In this document: piece by piece, positions 11,600 to 18,901 of the stretch
Position numbering within the stretch: position 1 is the first letter of the stretch
Layout of the letters: every line of letters begins with the position of its first letter
DNA from: Candidatus Saccharibacteria bacterium UBA5145
GTDB lineage: Bacteria; Patescibacteriota; Saccharimonadia; Saccharimonadales; UBA4665
Length of the DNA stretch: 22,983 bases
Assembly: GCA_002413865.1 (NCBI GenBank)
Contig: DHXX01000011.1
Coordinates: forward strand, 48,624 to 71,606
Direction: 5' to 3'
Program-made: the position numbers and the translations under genes
Notes under the pieces: generated by a model
Told to the model about the DNA's origin: nothing
Seen by the model: only the letters and a program-made list of their open reading frames with translations
Databases searched by the model: none

Positions 11600-13567
11600 G
11601 TGAGTAAATTTCAACTAAAGTCACCTTTTCAGCCGAGCGGCGACCAACCGGACGCCATTGCTCAGTTGACCGAAGGTTTGCGGGCCGGCCTAAGCCACCA
11701 GACGCTCTTGGGCGTAACTGGTTCGGGAAAGACGTTTACGATGGCCAATGTCATTCAAGACTACCAAAAGCCGACCTTGATACTCAGCCACAACAAAACC
11801 CTCGCCGCCCAGCTGTACGGCGAATTCAAAAACTTCTTTCCCGACAACGCCGTCCACTATTTCGTCAGTTATTTTGATTATTACCAGCCGGAGGCCTATA
11901 TCCCGCGCTCCGATACTTTTATCGAGAAAGACAGCCAGATCAACGAAGAGATCGACCGGCTGCGTCACGCCGCCACCGATTCTTTGTTGAGCCGTTCAGA
12001 CGTCATTATCGTCGCCAGCGTGAGCTGTATTTATGGGATTGGTTCCAAAGAAGACTACGGCGGCATGTCGGTCGATATTAAAAGGGGGGAAACTCGCCAG
12101 CGCGATAAGTTTCTGCGCCACCTGACCGACATTCAGTACCAGCGCAATGATGTCGATTTTCACCGTGGGACCTTTCGGGTCCGTGGCGACGTCGTTGACA
12201 TCTTTCCGGCCGGCGAAGAACTGGCCTATCGAATCGACTTTTTCGGTGACGATGTCGAACGCATCACCAAGATCGATCCGTTAACCGGTGAGATTTTGAA
12301 CGTCCTCGACGAGTTGCGCATCTTCCCGAGTTCGCATTACGTCACGCCCGGCGATAAGCTCAAAATTGCCCTCGGCAAGATCGAACTAGAGTTGCAAGCG
12401 CGCTTGGCCGAGTTCCGCTTGTCTGGCAAATTGCTGGAAGCGCAACGTCTCGAGCAGCGCACGCGTTTTGATATCGAAATGCTCGAGGAGACAGGGTTCG
12501 TAAAAGGGATCGAGAACTATAGCCGTTACCTGACCAACCGCGAGCCTGGCGAGCAGCCGGCCACACTTCTCGATTATTTTCCCGACGATTTCCTGCTGCT
12601 GATCGATGAATCGCACATGAGTGTGCCCCAGGTCCGTGGCATGTATAACGGCGACCGGGCCCGCAAAGAGACGCTCGTGGAGCACGGTTTTCGTCTGCCG
12701 AGCGCGCTCGACAACCGACCGCTGACTTTCACCGAATTCGAACGGCATATCAACCAAGTCGTCTATGTCTCGGCCACACCTGCCGAGTATGAGCTCAGCC
12801 GCAGCCCTGAGCCCGCCCAGCAAGTCATCCGCCCGACCGGACTGCTCGATCCGCCAATCGAGGTCCGGCCGGTGACCGGTCAAGTCGACGATCTCTTGGC
12901 CGAGATTCGGGCCACTATCGCTCGTCACGAACGTGTCCTCGTGACGACGCTGACCAAGCGCATGAGCGAGGATCTGGCCGAATATCTCCAAGAGCTCAAT
13001 ATCAAGGTGGCCTACCTGCACAGCGATGTCAACACCTTGGATCGAACCGATATTTTGCGCGATTTACGCCTTGGCATCTACGACGTTTTGGTCGGCATTA
13101 ACCTGCTACGCGAAGGCCTCGATCTGCCGGAAGTGTCATTAGTGGCGATTCTTGACGCCGACAAAGAAGGTTTCCTGCGCAGCGAACAAGCCCTCATCCA
13201 AACGGTCGGCCGCGCCGCCCGGCACATCGGCGGGCACGTCATCATGTACGCCGACCGGATAACCAAGAGTATGCAAAGCACTATTGACGAAACGACTCGG
13301 CGCCATAAAATCCAGGCGGCCTACAACAGCGCTCACGGCATCACGCCGATTGGTATCAACCGGGCGGTCGAGGCCGGTATGCGCCCCGAGCTGCCCGAAT
13401 CGGCCAAGCGGGCCAAACTCGACCTCAAGAAGATACCAAAAGACGAGTACCAGTCGCTCATCAAGGATTTGACCGGTCAAATGGAGCTGGCCAGCGCCAA
13501 CTTGCAGTTTGAGGTGGCGGCCGAGATCCGCGACATCATAGGCGACATCAAAGCTAAGCTGGCCTAA
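11600..13567 (+). CDS. uvrB: Excinuclease ABC subunit B
   Basis: This 655-residue DNA damage-verification helicase acts with UvrA and UvrC in nucleotide excision repair. The GTG start gives 'SKFQLKSPFQPSGDQPDAI', colinear with E. coli UvrB from its first residues, so the start is firm. Walker A 'GVTGSGKTFT' is at 38-47. The damage-probing beta-hairpin region 'SYFDYYQPEAYIP' is around 88-100. 'LLLIDESH' (Walker B) is near 332-339 and 'VYVSATPAEYEL' near 390. Helicase motifs 'VLVGINLLREGLDLPEVSLV' and 'IQTVGRAARH' follow, and a C-terminal UVR domain ('LTGQMELASANLQFEVAAEI') for UvrC contact ends the protein. Length is typical. The -10 box sits five bases before the GTG, so the transcript is probably leaderless. 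The last codons overlap the end of the opposite-strand hydrolase gene. uvrA and uvrC are not in the window. Confidence 0.98.
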   Translation: MSKFQLKSPFQPSGDQPDAIAQLTEGLRAGLSHQTLLGVTGSGKTFTMANVIQDYQKPTLILSHNKTLAAQLYGEFKNFFPDNAVHYFVSYFDYYQPEAYIPRSDTFIEKDSQINEEIDRLRHAATDSLLSRSDVIIVASVSCIYGIGSKEDYGGMSVDIKRGETRQRDKFLRHLTDIQYQRNDVDFHRGTFRVRGDVVDIFPAGEELAYRIDFFGDDVERITKIDPLTGEILNVLDELRIFPSSHYVTPGDKLKIALGKIELELQARLAEFRLSGKLLEAQRLEQRTRFDIEMLEETGFVKGIENYSRYLTNREPGEQPATLLDYFPDDFLLLIDESHMSVPQVRGMYNGDRARKETLVEHGFRLPSALDNRPLTFTEFERHINQVVYVSATPAEYELSRSPEPAQQVIRPTGLLDPPIEVRPVTGQVDDLLAEIRATIARHERVLVTTLTKRMSEDLAEYLQELNIKVAYLHSDVNTLDRTDILRDLRLGIYDVLVGINLLREGLDLPEVSLVAILDADKEGFLRSEQALIQTVGRAARHIGGHVIMYADRITKSMQSTIDETTRRHKIQAAYNSAHGITPIGINRAVEAGMRPELPESAKRAKLDLKKIPKDEYQSLIKDLTGQMELASANLQFEVAAEIRDIIGDIKAKLA

Positions 13568-14757
13568 CGCGGCTGGTAGACGCCCAGATCGGTAATTTCT
13601 TGGGCGATGGCGGCCACCCGGTTGGCTGAGTTCATACTCATACTGTGACCCCGGCCGGGTAGCAGTTTGGCAATTACACCGGGATGCTGCTCGAGGGCGG
13701 TATTGCGTAAACAGTCATTCATGCCCTGGACGAGGTGGAGGCCCTGTTCGGCGAGCAGATTGCTCATTTCCACCGGGGTGCCTTCGAGGAGGGCGATGCC
13801 AAGACCGACAATGCGGAACAGATCAGAGGCAGGGGGACGGGAGTGGAGCGTGTTATTAATGAGACTGATGGCTTCCCGGGGCGAACTATCGCGGACGAGT
13901 TCGTCGAACGTACTACGAACCAAATGGGTCGCAAACCGGCCGAGCAGAACGGCGCGGGCCTTTTCGGGAGGTACGAGGCACGGCGCGTACAGCACGCGGC
14001 CGACGATGTCGAGAGGTTTCCCGGCGTCTTGATTGATCTCTTCCATTCGGGCCAGTACCGCCGCGCTCATGGAAGTCGCTACCAGCACCGTCCGCTTGCC
14101 CTCGTAGAGGGGCACAAAAACGTCGAAAGACTTTTGGGCCGCTAACCTGATGGCCTTTTCGCCTATTCCCAGTGAGATGTAATGCGACAACGTGTTACTG
14201 AAGCGGTTAATCGCTTGCTCGTGGTCCAGACCGCCGGCGTCAAAGGAAGTCGCTGCCGGTTCGACCGGCCTACTACCGTGGAGGCGCTCGTAGGCGGCGA
14301 TAATTTCATGGGCCGCCAACTCGACGGTTTGTCGGCCGATTTCCAGCGGGTTGTAGTGCGGCAGCGTTCCGTCGGTGCCGTAAGTAGCGTGGGTATCAAT
14401 ACTGGCAGCCGGGAATCTGTGACTCAAACCGGCGTGGGTAGCTTTGAGAATTGCGCCGCCAATTGTTTCGGTCCAGCCCGGCATCAGGGCGATGGCTAAA
14501 TCTTCAGACTCACTGCCTTCGGCGTCGGTGTGGAGCATCAGATGGTGGCGTCCCGGCAAAGTCAAGCGTTGAAGTTGGTGGTGCCGCTCGGTTCCGGCTT
14601 GGGTCTGCCAGCTACTCAAGACGACCGGGTCGAGGCTGGGGGCTAGAGCTAGCGCTTCACCAGTGGGAACACTGGTTAGATGGGGTCGCGCGCCGGCTTG
14701 AAACTGTTGCTGAAACAACGGGTCGGCTGGGAGGACGCACTCAGGGGTGGTTGTCAT
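13564..14757 (-). CDS. Alpha/beta-hydrolase-like protein
   Basis: This 397-residue protein has features of an alpha/beta hydrolase, but I recognise no specific family. 'IALMPGWTETIGG' near 89-101 resembles the oxyanion-hole loop. 'VLVATSMSAAV' near 224-234 could be the nucleophile elbow with Ser229 (A-x-S-x-S in place of GxSxG). 'HLVQGMNDCL' places Asp347, and 'LPGRGHSMSM' places His371 in the order Ser-Asp-His expected for the fold. Residues 1-85 are an unusual N-terminal extension. No signal peptide is seen, so it is probably cytoplasmic. The substrate is unknown; esterase, lipase-like or acyltransferase activity are all possible. The gene runs toward uvrB and the two stop codons overlap (CTAA, 13564-13567). 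A TATAAT box on the minus strand (14791-14786) lies 28 nt before the ATG. Confidence 0.75.
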   Translation of the reverse strand: MTTTPECVLPADPLFQQQFQAGARPHLTSVPTGEALALAPSLDPVVLSSWQTQAGTERHHQLQRLTLPGRHHLMLHTDAEGSESEDLAIALMPGWTETIGGAILKATHAGLSHRFPAASIDTHATYGTDGTLPHYNPLEIGRQTVELAAHEIIAAYERLHGSRPVEPAATSFDAGGLDHEQAINRFSNTLSHYISLGIGEKAIRLAAQKSFDVFVPLYEGKRTVLVATSMSAAVLARMEEINQDAGKPLDIVGRVLYAPCLVPPEKARAVLLGRFATHLVRSTFDELVRDSSPREAISLINNTLHSRPPASDLFRIVGLGIALLEGTPVEMSNLLAEQGLHLVQGMNDCLRNTALEQHPGVIAKLLPGRGHSMSMNSANRVAAIAQEITDLGVYQPR

Positions 14758-14785
14758 GGTTTTATTCTATTAAAAACGCCTTTTG

Positions 14786-14791
14786 ATTATA
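14786..14791 (-). promoter_or_regulatory. -10 box for the hydrolase gene
   Basis: TATAAT on the minus strand, 28 nt before the ATG, in an AT-rich stretch. No good -35 box is seen at 16-18 nt, and the leader has no clear Shine-Dalgarno near the start. Confidence 0.4.
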
Positions 14792-14832
14792 TTAGTCTTG
14801 TCGCTCATGGTTTGTAAAGCCCGAAATCATCG

Positions 14833-14872
14833 ATAGTTAGATAGTGAAATAGTTGAATAGTGAAATAGGGGG
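14833..14872. repeat. Octad tandem repeat (ATAGTGAA-like)
   Basis: This opens the 413-nt gene-free stretch 14758-15170. Five 8-nt units: ATAGTTAG, ATAGTGAA, ATAGTTGA, ATAGTGAA, ATAGGGGG. The consensus matches the minus-strand reading of 9413-9452. Confidence 0.75.
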
Positions 14873-14911
14873 ATGGTTGGAGCTCATTCCAGGAGAAAAG
14901 TTCAGCCGTAA

Positions 14912-14944
14912 GTCGAAAGTTTATAAAGTTACAAAGTTGAAGTT
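14912..14944. repeat. AAAGTT-type short repeats
   Basis: Three AAAGTT units at 14916-14921, 14925-14930 and 14933-14938 plus AAGTT at 14940-14944, spaced 8-9 nt. This is the same unit type as the arms at 8101-8178, but here only one arm is present, so no large hairpin forms. Confidence 0.7.
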
Positions 14945-14969
14945 AGAGCGGGCTAGGGGCGCTGTCAGT

Positions 14970-15049
14970 AACTAGGAATTAGAAAACCGGAACGGGGGAG
15001 AACAGCCGTTGCAATGGCTGATTCCTATTTCCTAATTCCTAATTTCTAT
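14970..15049. repeat. Heptad inverted repeat with central palindrome
   Basis: TAGGAATTAG (14973-14982) pairs perfectly with CTAATTCCTA (15032-15041). The right side has further ATTCCTA-type heptads (15021-15049). Inside lies the near-perfect palindrome CAGCCGTTGCAATGGCTG (15003-15020, 8 of 9 pairs). The unit type is the same as at 9284-9367. The remainder of the 14758-15170 gap (15050-15130) shows nothing recognisable. Confidence 0.75.
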
Positions 15050-15130
15050 GTCCGGGTAATAACGCTACTGTTTGTTACATAAACGGCTTACTACTAGCGG
15101 ACTATACGTAAAAATTACGGAGATTAGGGT

Positions 15131-15159
15131 TAAACAATTGGCCCGCTATCTGTTACAAT
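15131..15159 (+). promoter_or_regulatory. Promoter of the gatC-gatA-gatB operon, nearly leaderless
   Basis: TAAACA (15131-15136) and TACAAT (15154-15159) are 17 nt apart. The gatC ATG at 15171 follows the -10 by 11 nt, leaving a leader of about 5 nt and no ribosome site. Confidence 0.55.
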
Positions 15160-15170
15160 CGTAAGCGAAT

Positions 15171-15464
15171 ATGGTGAAACTTTCGCGCGCGGATATTTTA
15201 AAGTTGGCTCGACTGGCCCGGCTCGATTTGAGCGAAGATGAGATCGTGGAATACGGCACCGAACTGAGCGAGATTCTACAATATGTCGAGCAATTACAAG
15301 CCGTCGACGTTACGGGGTTAATACCGACCCAACAAGTTACGGGCTTAGTCAACGTCGAGCGGGAAGACGAGATCGTCGATTACGGCTACACGCCGGCCGA
15401 CTTGCTCGCCAATGTGCCTCAGGTCCAAGCCGGTCAGATCAAAGTTCGGCGGATGATCGGATGA
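15171..15464 (+). CDS. gatC: Asp-tRNA(Asn)/Glu-tRNA(Gln) amidotransferase subunit C
   Basis: This 97-residue protein is the small subunit that wraps around GatA and GatB and stabilises the amidotransferase. 'DILKLARLARLDLSEDEIVEYGTELSEIL' style residues near 9-37 match the family's N-terminal helices, and 'VEREDEIVDYG' and 'LLANVPQVQAGQIKVRRMIG' match the C-terminal LLxNAPxxxxGxFxVPxVI pattern. Length is typical (95-100). The stop overlaps the gatA start (ATGA). It is the first gene of the operon. Confidence 0.95.
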   Translation: MVKLSRADILKLARLARLDLSEDEIVEYGTELSEILQYVEQLQAVDVTGLIPTQQVTGLVNVEREDEIVDYGYTPADLLANVPQVQAGQIKVRRMIG

Positions 15465-16885
15465 GCCAGTGGCTACCGATCGCCGACCTCGCCCAAAAAG
15501 TCCAAGCCGGTGAATTGACGGCGGTGGCGCTCGTCGAACAGGCGCTCGCTACAATTGCCGCCAAGCAGGAATTTAAGGCCATCATCGTCACCCTGTCCGA
15601 ACGGGCCCGGACGCGCGCCAAAGCCATCGATGCCACCATCAAGGCCGGCCAGTCGGCCGGCCGTTTGGCGGGAGTACCGTTCATCGCCAAAGATAACTTC
15701 TTGGTTTTTGGGGCCGCCACGACGGCCGCCAGCAACATTCTCAAAGGCTTTAACGCGCCTTACCAAGCCGTCGCCATCGAAAAGTTAGAAGCCGAAGGCG
15801 CTATTTGTGTCGCCAAGGCCAACCTCGATGCTTTTGCTCACGGGGCTAGTACCGAAAATAGTGATTTTTTCACGACCCTCAACCCGCACGATAAAACGCG
15901 CGTCCCGGGCGGATCGTCGGGTGGCTCGGCCGTCGCCGTGGCCCTCGATATGGCGCCCTTCGCTCTCGGCACCGACACCGGCGGCTCGACGCGCCAACCG
16001 GCCAGCTTCGTCGGCTGTGTCGGCTTCAAACCGACCTACGGGCTGATCTCGCGCTCGGGCGTGGTGGCTATGGCCAGCAGCACGGATGTCATTGGCGCGC
16101 TGGCCCGGACGACGGCCGACGTGGCGCTGGTACTAGACGTCATGGCCGGCAAGGACAATCTCGACGGCACGACCATCGACGCCGATCCGGCCGGTTACAC
16201 CGCTCTTACGACTGACATGCACGGCAAGAAAGTCGGCCTTATTAAAGAATATTTTGGACAGGGCGCCGATCCGGCCGTCGAAGCGCTCATCAAATCAGCG
16301 GCCGAAAAACTCAAGGTCACAGGCGTCGAGGTCGTCGAAGTCAGCCTGCCGACGCTACCGGTCGCCTTGGCGGTCTACTATATTTTGTGCCCGGCCGAAG
16401 TCAGCAGTAACTTGAGCCGTTACGACGGTCAACGCTTCGGGTTCACCAGCGCCAGCGCCACGGATTTGGAACAAAGTTATACGCAATCACGGGGAGTCGG
16501 CTTCGGTAAAGAAGCTAAACGACGCATTATGATTGGCACCTATGTGCTGAGCAGCGGCTATTACGACGCCTATTACAAGAAAGCTCAAACCGTCCGCACC
16601 AAACTTATCAATGAATTCAACGAGGCCTTCACGACGGTCGACTTTCTGCTTGGGCCGGTCGCCCCGACGACGGCTTTCAAAATCGGAGCCAACAGTAACG
16701 ACCCGCTTCAGATGTATCTCGCCGATGTCATGACCGTCGCGGCCAACCTGGTCGGTGTGCCGGCCATTAGCGTCCCGGCGGGCTTGGTCGACGGTTTGCC
16801 GGTTGGCCTGCAACTGATGGCTCCCCAGCGGGCCGACGCCGCCTTGCTGGCGCTGGCCGCCCAAGCGGAAGCGGTCCTGGTATGA
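15461..16885 (+). CDS. gatA: Asp-tRNA(Asn)/Glu-tRNA(Gln) amidotransferase subunit A (amidase)
   Basis: This 474-residue subunit hydrolyses glutamine and passes ammonia to GatB. The amidase-signature triad is complete: Lys77 in 'GVPFIAKDN', cis-Ser152 in 'GGSSGGSAVAVA' and nucleophile Ser176 in 'LGTDTGGSTRQPASF'. 'ANLDAFAHGASTENSDF' and 'FKPTYGLISRSGVVAMASS' are family hallmarks. 'RRIMIGTYVLSSGYYDAYYKKA' near 350 is typical of GatA rather than general amidases. Length is normal (475-490). Overlap with gatC is ATGA, and the next gene starts with another ATGA overlap. It is needed where GlnRS and/or AsnRS is absent; that cannot be judged from this window. Confidence 0.97.
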   Translation: MSQWLPIADLAQKVQAGELTAVALVEQALATIAAKQEFKAIIVTLSERARTRAKAIDATIKAGQSAGRLAGVPFIAKDNFLVFGAATTAASNILKGFNAPYQAVAIEKLEAEGAICVAKANLDAFAHGASTENSDFFTTLNPHDKTRVPGGSSGGSAVAVALDMAPFALGTDTGGSTRQPASFVGCVGFKPTYGLISRSGVVAMASSTDVIGALARTTADVALVLDVMAGKDNLDGTTIDADPAGYTALTTDMHGKKVGLIKEYFGQGADPAVEALIKSAAEKLKVTGVEVVEVSLPTLPVALAVYYILCPAEVSSNLSRYDGQRFGFTSASATDLEQSYTQSRGVGFGKEAKRRIMIGTYVLSSGYYDAYYKKAQTVRTKLINEFNEAFTTVDFLLGPVAPTTAFKIGANSNDPLQMYLADVMTVAANLVGVPAISVPAGLVDGLPVGLQLMAPQRADAALLALAAQAEAVLV

Positions 16886-17340
16886 ACCGGGAAGTTATCT
16901 ATGCCGCGGCGGCTGGCTTCGTCGGGCTGGTACTAATAGTTTTGGTTATCGTACGGCGGCGTCCGCGCAAGCTCAACGCCACTGTCTTGACGGAGCGCTG
17001 GCTGGCCTTGCAAAAGAATTGTTCGAATAAAAATACTTGGCCCCAGGCTATTTTGGAGGCCGACAAGCTGCTCGACGATACTCTCAAACGGCTGCGCTAC
17101 CGCGGCAAAACGACCGGCGAACGACTGGTGGCGGCGCAGCATAAACTGACCGACAACGAGAGCGTTTGGTTCGGCCACAAACTTCGCAATCGCATCCAAG
17201 ACAATGACCTCAAAAAGATTAGCAAACAAGATACCTTGGAGGCCCTGAGCGGTTTCCGCCAGGCCCTCAAAGACCTCGGCGCCCTGCGCGATAAGCCGGC
17301 GGCCCAAACAGATGACGCGACCAAGGAGACACCATCATGA
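16882..17340 (+). CDS. Membrane-anchored HEPN-like protein inside the gat operon
   Basis: This 152-residue protein has an N-terminal membrane helix (about 4-24, 'VIYAAAAGFVGLVLIVLVIV') followed by RRRPRK, so the body faces the cytoplasm. The soluble part (33-135) is all-helical: 'TERWLALQKN', 'QAILEADKLLDDTLKRLRYRG', 'TTGERLVAAQHKLTDNESVW', 'FGHKLRNRIQDND', then 'TLEALSGFRQALKDLGAL'. This order matches a family I recall as frequent in CPR genomes, in which the core reads AHKxRNxxAH and resembles the HEPN RNase motif Rx4-6H. Here the His position is Asp107 (R102-N-R-I-Q-D107), so RNase activity would probably be lost. The tail (137-152) is polar and disordered-looking. It is joined to gatA and gatB by ATGA overlaps, and AAGGAG for gatB lies in its 3' end. 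The link to the amidotransferase is unknown. Confidence 0.75.
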   Translation: MNREVIYAAAAGFVGLVLIVLVIVRRRPRKLNATVLTERWLALQKNCSNKNTWPQAILEADKLLDDTLKRLRYRGKTTGERLVAAQHKLTDNESVWFGHKLRNRIQDNDLKKISKQDTLEALSGFRQALKDLGALRDKPAAQTDDATKETPS

Positions 17341-18806
17341 CCGAACCCGCTATCCGCGCGACTTACGTGACGACGATTGGCATCGAGTGTCACGTCCAGC
17401 TCAAAACCAAGACCAAGCTTTTTTCGGCGGTCGGCAACGACGCCCGGGAAGCTCCTGCCAACAGCCTCGTTTGTCACATTGATTTTGGGATGCCGGGCGC
17501 CCTGCCGGTTCTCAACAAGCAGGCGGTTTATTTAGCGGTCAAGGCCGCCTTCGCGCTTGGCTCGACGCCAGAGCGTTTTAGTAAGTTCGACCGTAAACAC
17601 TACTTTTATCCCGATTTGCCAAAAGGTTACCAGATTACCCAATTCGACCAACCGATCATTGGCCAGGGCGCTATCACGATTGATGTCGACGGCGTGACCA
17701 AGACTATCGGTATCACCCGAGCCCACATGGAAGAAGACGCTGGCAAGAGCACCCATCCCGCCGGCAAAGATTATAGCCTGGTCGACCTCAACCGCGCCGG
17801 TACCCCGCTGCTGGAGATCGTGAGTGAACCCGATATGCATTCGGCTGCCGAAGCCAAGGCCTACGCCCACGAGCTGTACTTGCGCATGCGTTATGCCGAC
17901 GTCTCGGAAGCCAATTTGTTTTACGGCAATATGCGCTTTGACGTCAACGTCAGTGTTAGCCAGACGAACGAGTTGGGCACGCGCACCGAGACCAAGAACA
18001 TCAACAGCTTCCGCGCCGTCGAAAAGGTGGTGGAGTACGAAGTTAGCCGTCAAATTGAAGTCTTAGAAAAAGGCGGACCAATCGTCCAAGAGACGCGGGG
18101 CTGGGACGACGCCAAACAGCGGACCTTCAGCCAGCGCCTCAAAGAAAACGCCGACGATTACCGCTACATGCCCGACCCCGATCTGCCGCCAATTGTCTTA
18201 GACGAAGCCTATATCGCCGCCATCAAAGCCGAGATGCCGGTTATGCCCGACGAGTGGCGGTCGCGTTTGAGTAGTCTGGGGCTGAGTAAGTCTCAGATCG
18301 ATACGCTGATTGATGCCCAGGTTGAACTCAGCCAAGAACACTACCTCGAGCTGTTAGAGGCCGTGCTGGGCGACGTGACGCTGGCCAAACAACTGGCCAA
18401 CTGGCTGGTCAACATCGACGTACCGTACGTCCGCGAGCACGAATTGGAGACTCGTCCGCTCGATCGTCAGGCGCTCTACGCGGCAGTTTCAGGCTTAGCG
18501 GCCGACGGTAAACTCAGCTCAACCGGCGCCAAAGCCCTCATTACCGACTTACTGGCCACGGCGACGCTGCCGGCCGACATCGCCGCTTATGCCCAGGCCA
18601 AGGGCCTCGTTCAAGAGTCGGACGAGGGCGCCATCGCCAAGGTAGTCAAACAAGTCGTGGCCGAGAACCCCCAAGCCGCCGCGGATGTGAAAAGCGGCGA
18701 GATGAAAGCCATCGGCTTCTTGGTCGGCCAAGTCATGAAGCTGTCGCAAGGCAAGGCCAACCCGAGCCTCGCCCAGCAGCTCATCAAAAAACAACTCGAT
18801 ATTTAG
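17337..18806 (+). CDS. gatB: Asp-tRNA(Asn)/Glu-tRNA(Gln) amidotransferase subunit B
   Basis: This 489-residue subunit binds mischarged Glu-tRNA(Gln) or Asp-tRNA(Asn), activates the side chain with ATP and amidates it. Signatures are 'IGIECHVQLKTKTKLFS', 'DRKHYFYPDLPKGYQITQ', 'HMEEDAGKSTH', 'DLNRAGTPLLEIVSEPDM' and 'ETKNINSFRAVEKVVEYE', followed by 'DYRYMPDPDLPP'. The C-terminal helical YqeY/GatB domain that reads tRNA is complete ('GEMKAIGFLVGQVMKLSQGK'). Length is normal (475-500). Start: AAGGAG at 17323-17328 and the ATGA overlap with the HEPN-like gene. It closes the operon. Confidence 0.98.
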   Translation: MTEPAIRATYVTTIGIECHVQLKTKTKLFSAVGNDAREAPANSLVCHIDFGMPGALPVLNKQAVYLAVKAAFALGSTPERFSKFDRKHYFYPDLPKGYQITQFDQPIIGQGAITIDVDGVTKTIGITRAHMEEDAGKSTHPAGKDYSLVDLNRAGTPLLEIVSEPDMHSAAEAKAYAHELYLRMRYADVSEANLFYGNMRFDVNVSVSQTNELGTRTETKNINSFRAVEKVVEYEVSRQIEVLEKGGPIVQETRGWDDAKQRTFSQRLKENADDYRYMPDPDLPPIVLDEAYIAAIKAEMPVMPDEWRSRLSSLGLSKSQIDTLIDAQVELSQEHYLELLEAVLGDVTLAKQLANWLVNIDVPYVREHELETRPLDRQALYAAVSGLAADGKLSSTGAKALITDLLATATLPADIAAYAQAKGLVQESDEGAIAKVVKQVVAENPQAAADVKSGEMKAIGFLVGQVMKLSQGKANPSLAQQLIKKQLDI

Positions 18807-18826
18807 GGCCTTCCCCGGCCATTTTT
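18807..18826 (+). terminator. Weak terminator after gatB
   Basis: GGCC-TTCCCC-GGCC followed by ATTTTT, directly after the gatB stop. The stem is only 4 bp but all G/C, and position and T-run fit the operon's end. Confidence 0.45.
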
Positions 18827-18850
18827 GGGGACGTACTGTAGACTAAGGGC

Positions 18851-18884
18851 TGGACTTGCGAGACCACCATTGTCGACAAGTCCA
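18851..18884 (+). promoter_or_regulatory. Inverted repeat in the galU upstream region
   Basis: TGGACTTG (18851-18858) and CAAGTCCA (18877-18884) form a perfect 8-bp stem, extended inside by CGA/TCG past one bulged base. It ends 8 nt before AAAGGAG (18892-18898), the galU ribosome site. It may be an operator or an RNA structure affecting translation. No convincing promoter was found in this gap. Confidence 0.5.
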
Positions 18885-18901
18885 CTAAGCAAAGGAGACC
18901 C

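Noticed and set aside
18825..18844. TTGGGG/TAGACT as a galU promoter
   Set aside because: The two boxes are only 8 nt apart, incompatible with a sigma-70 type promoter.
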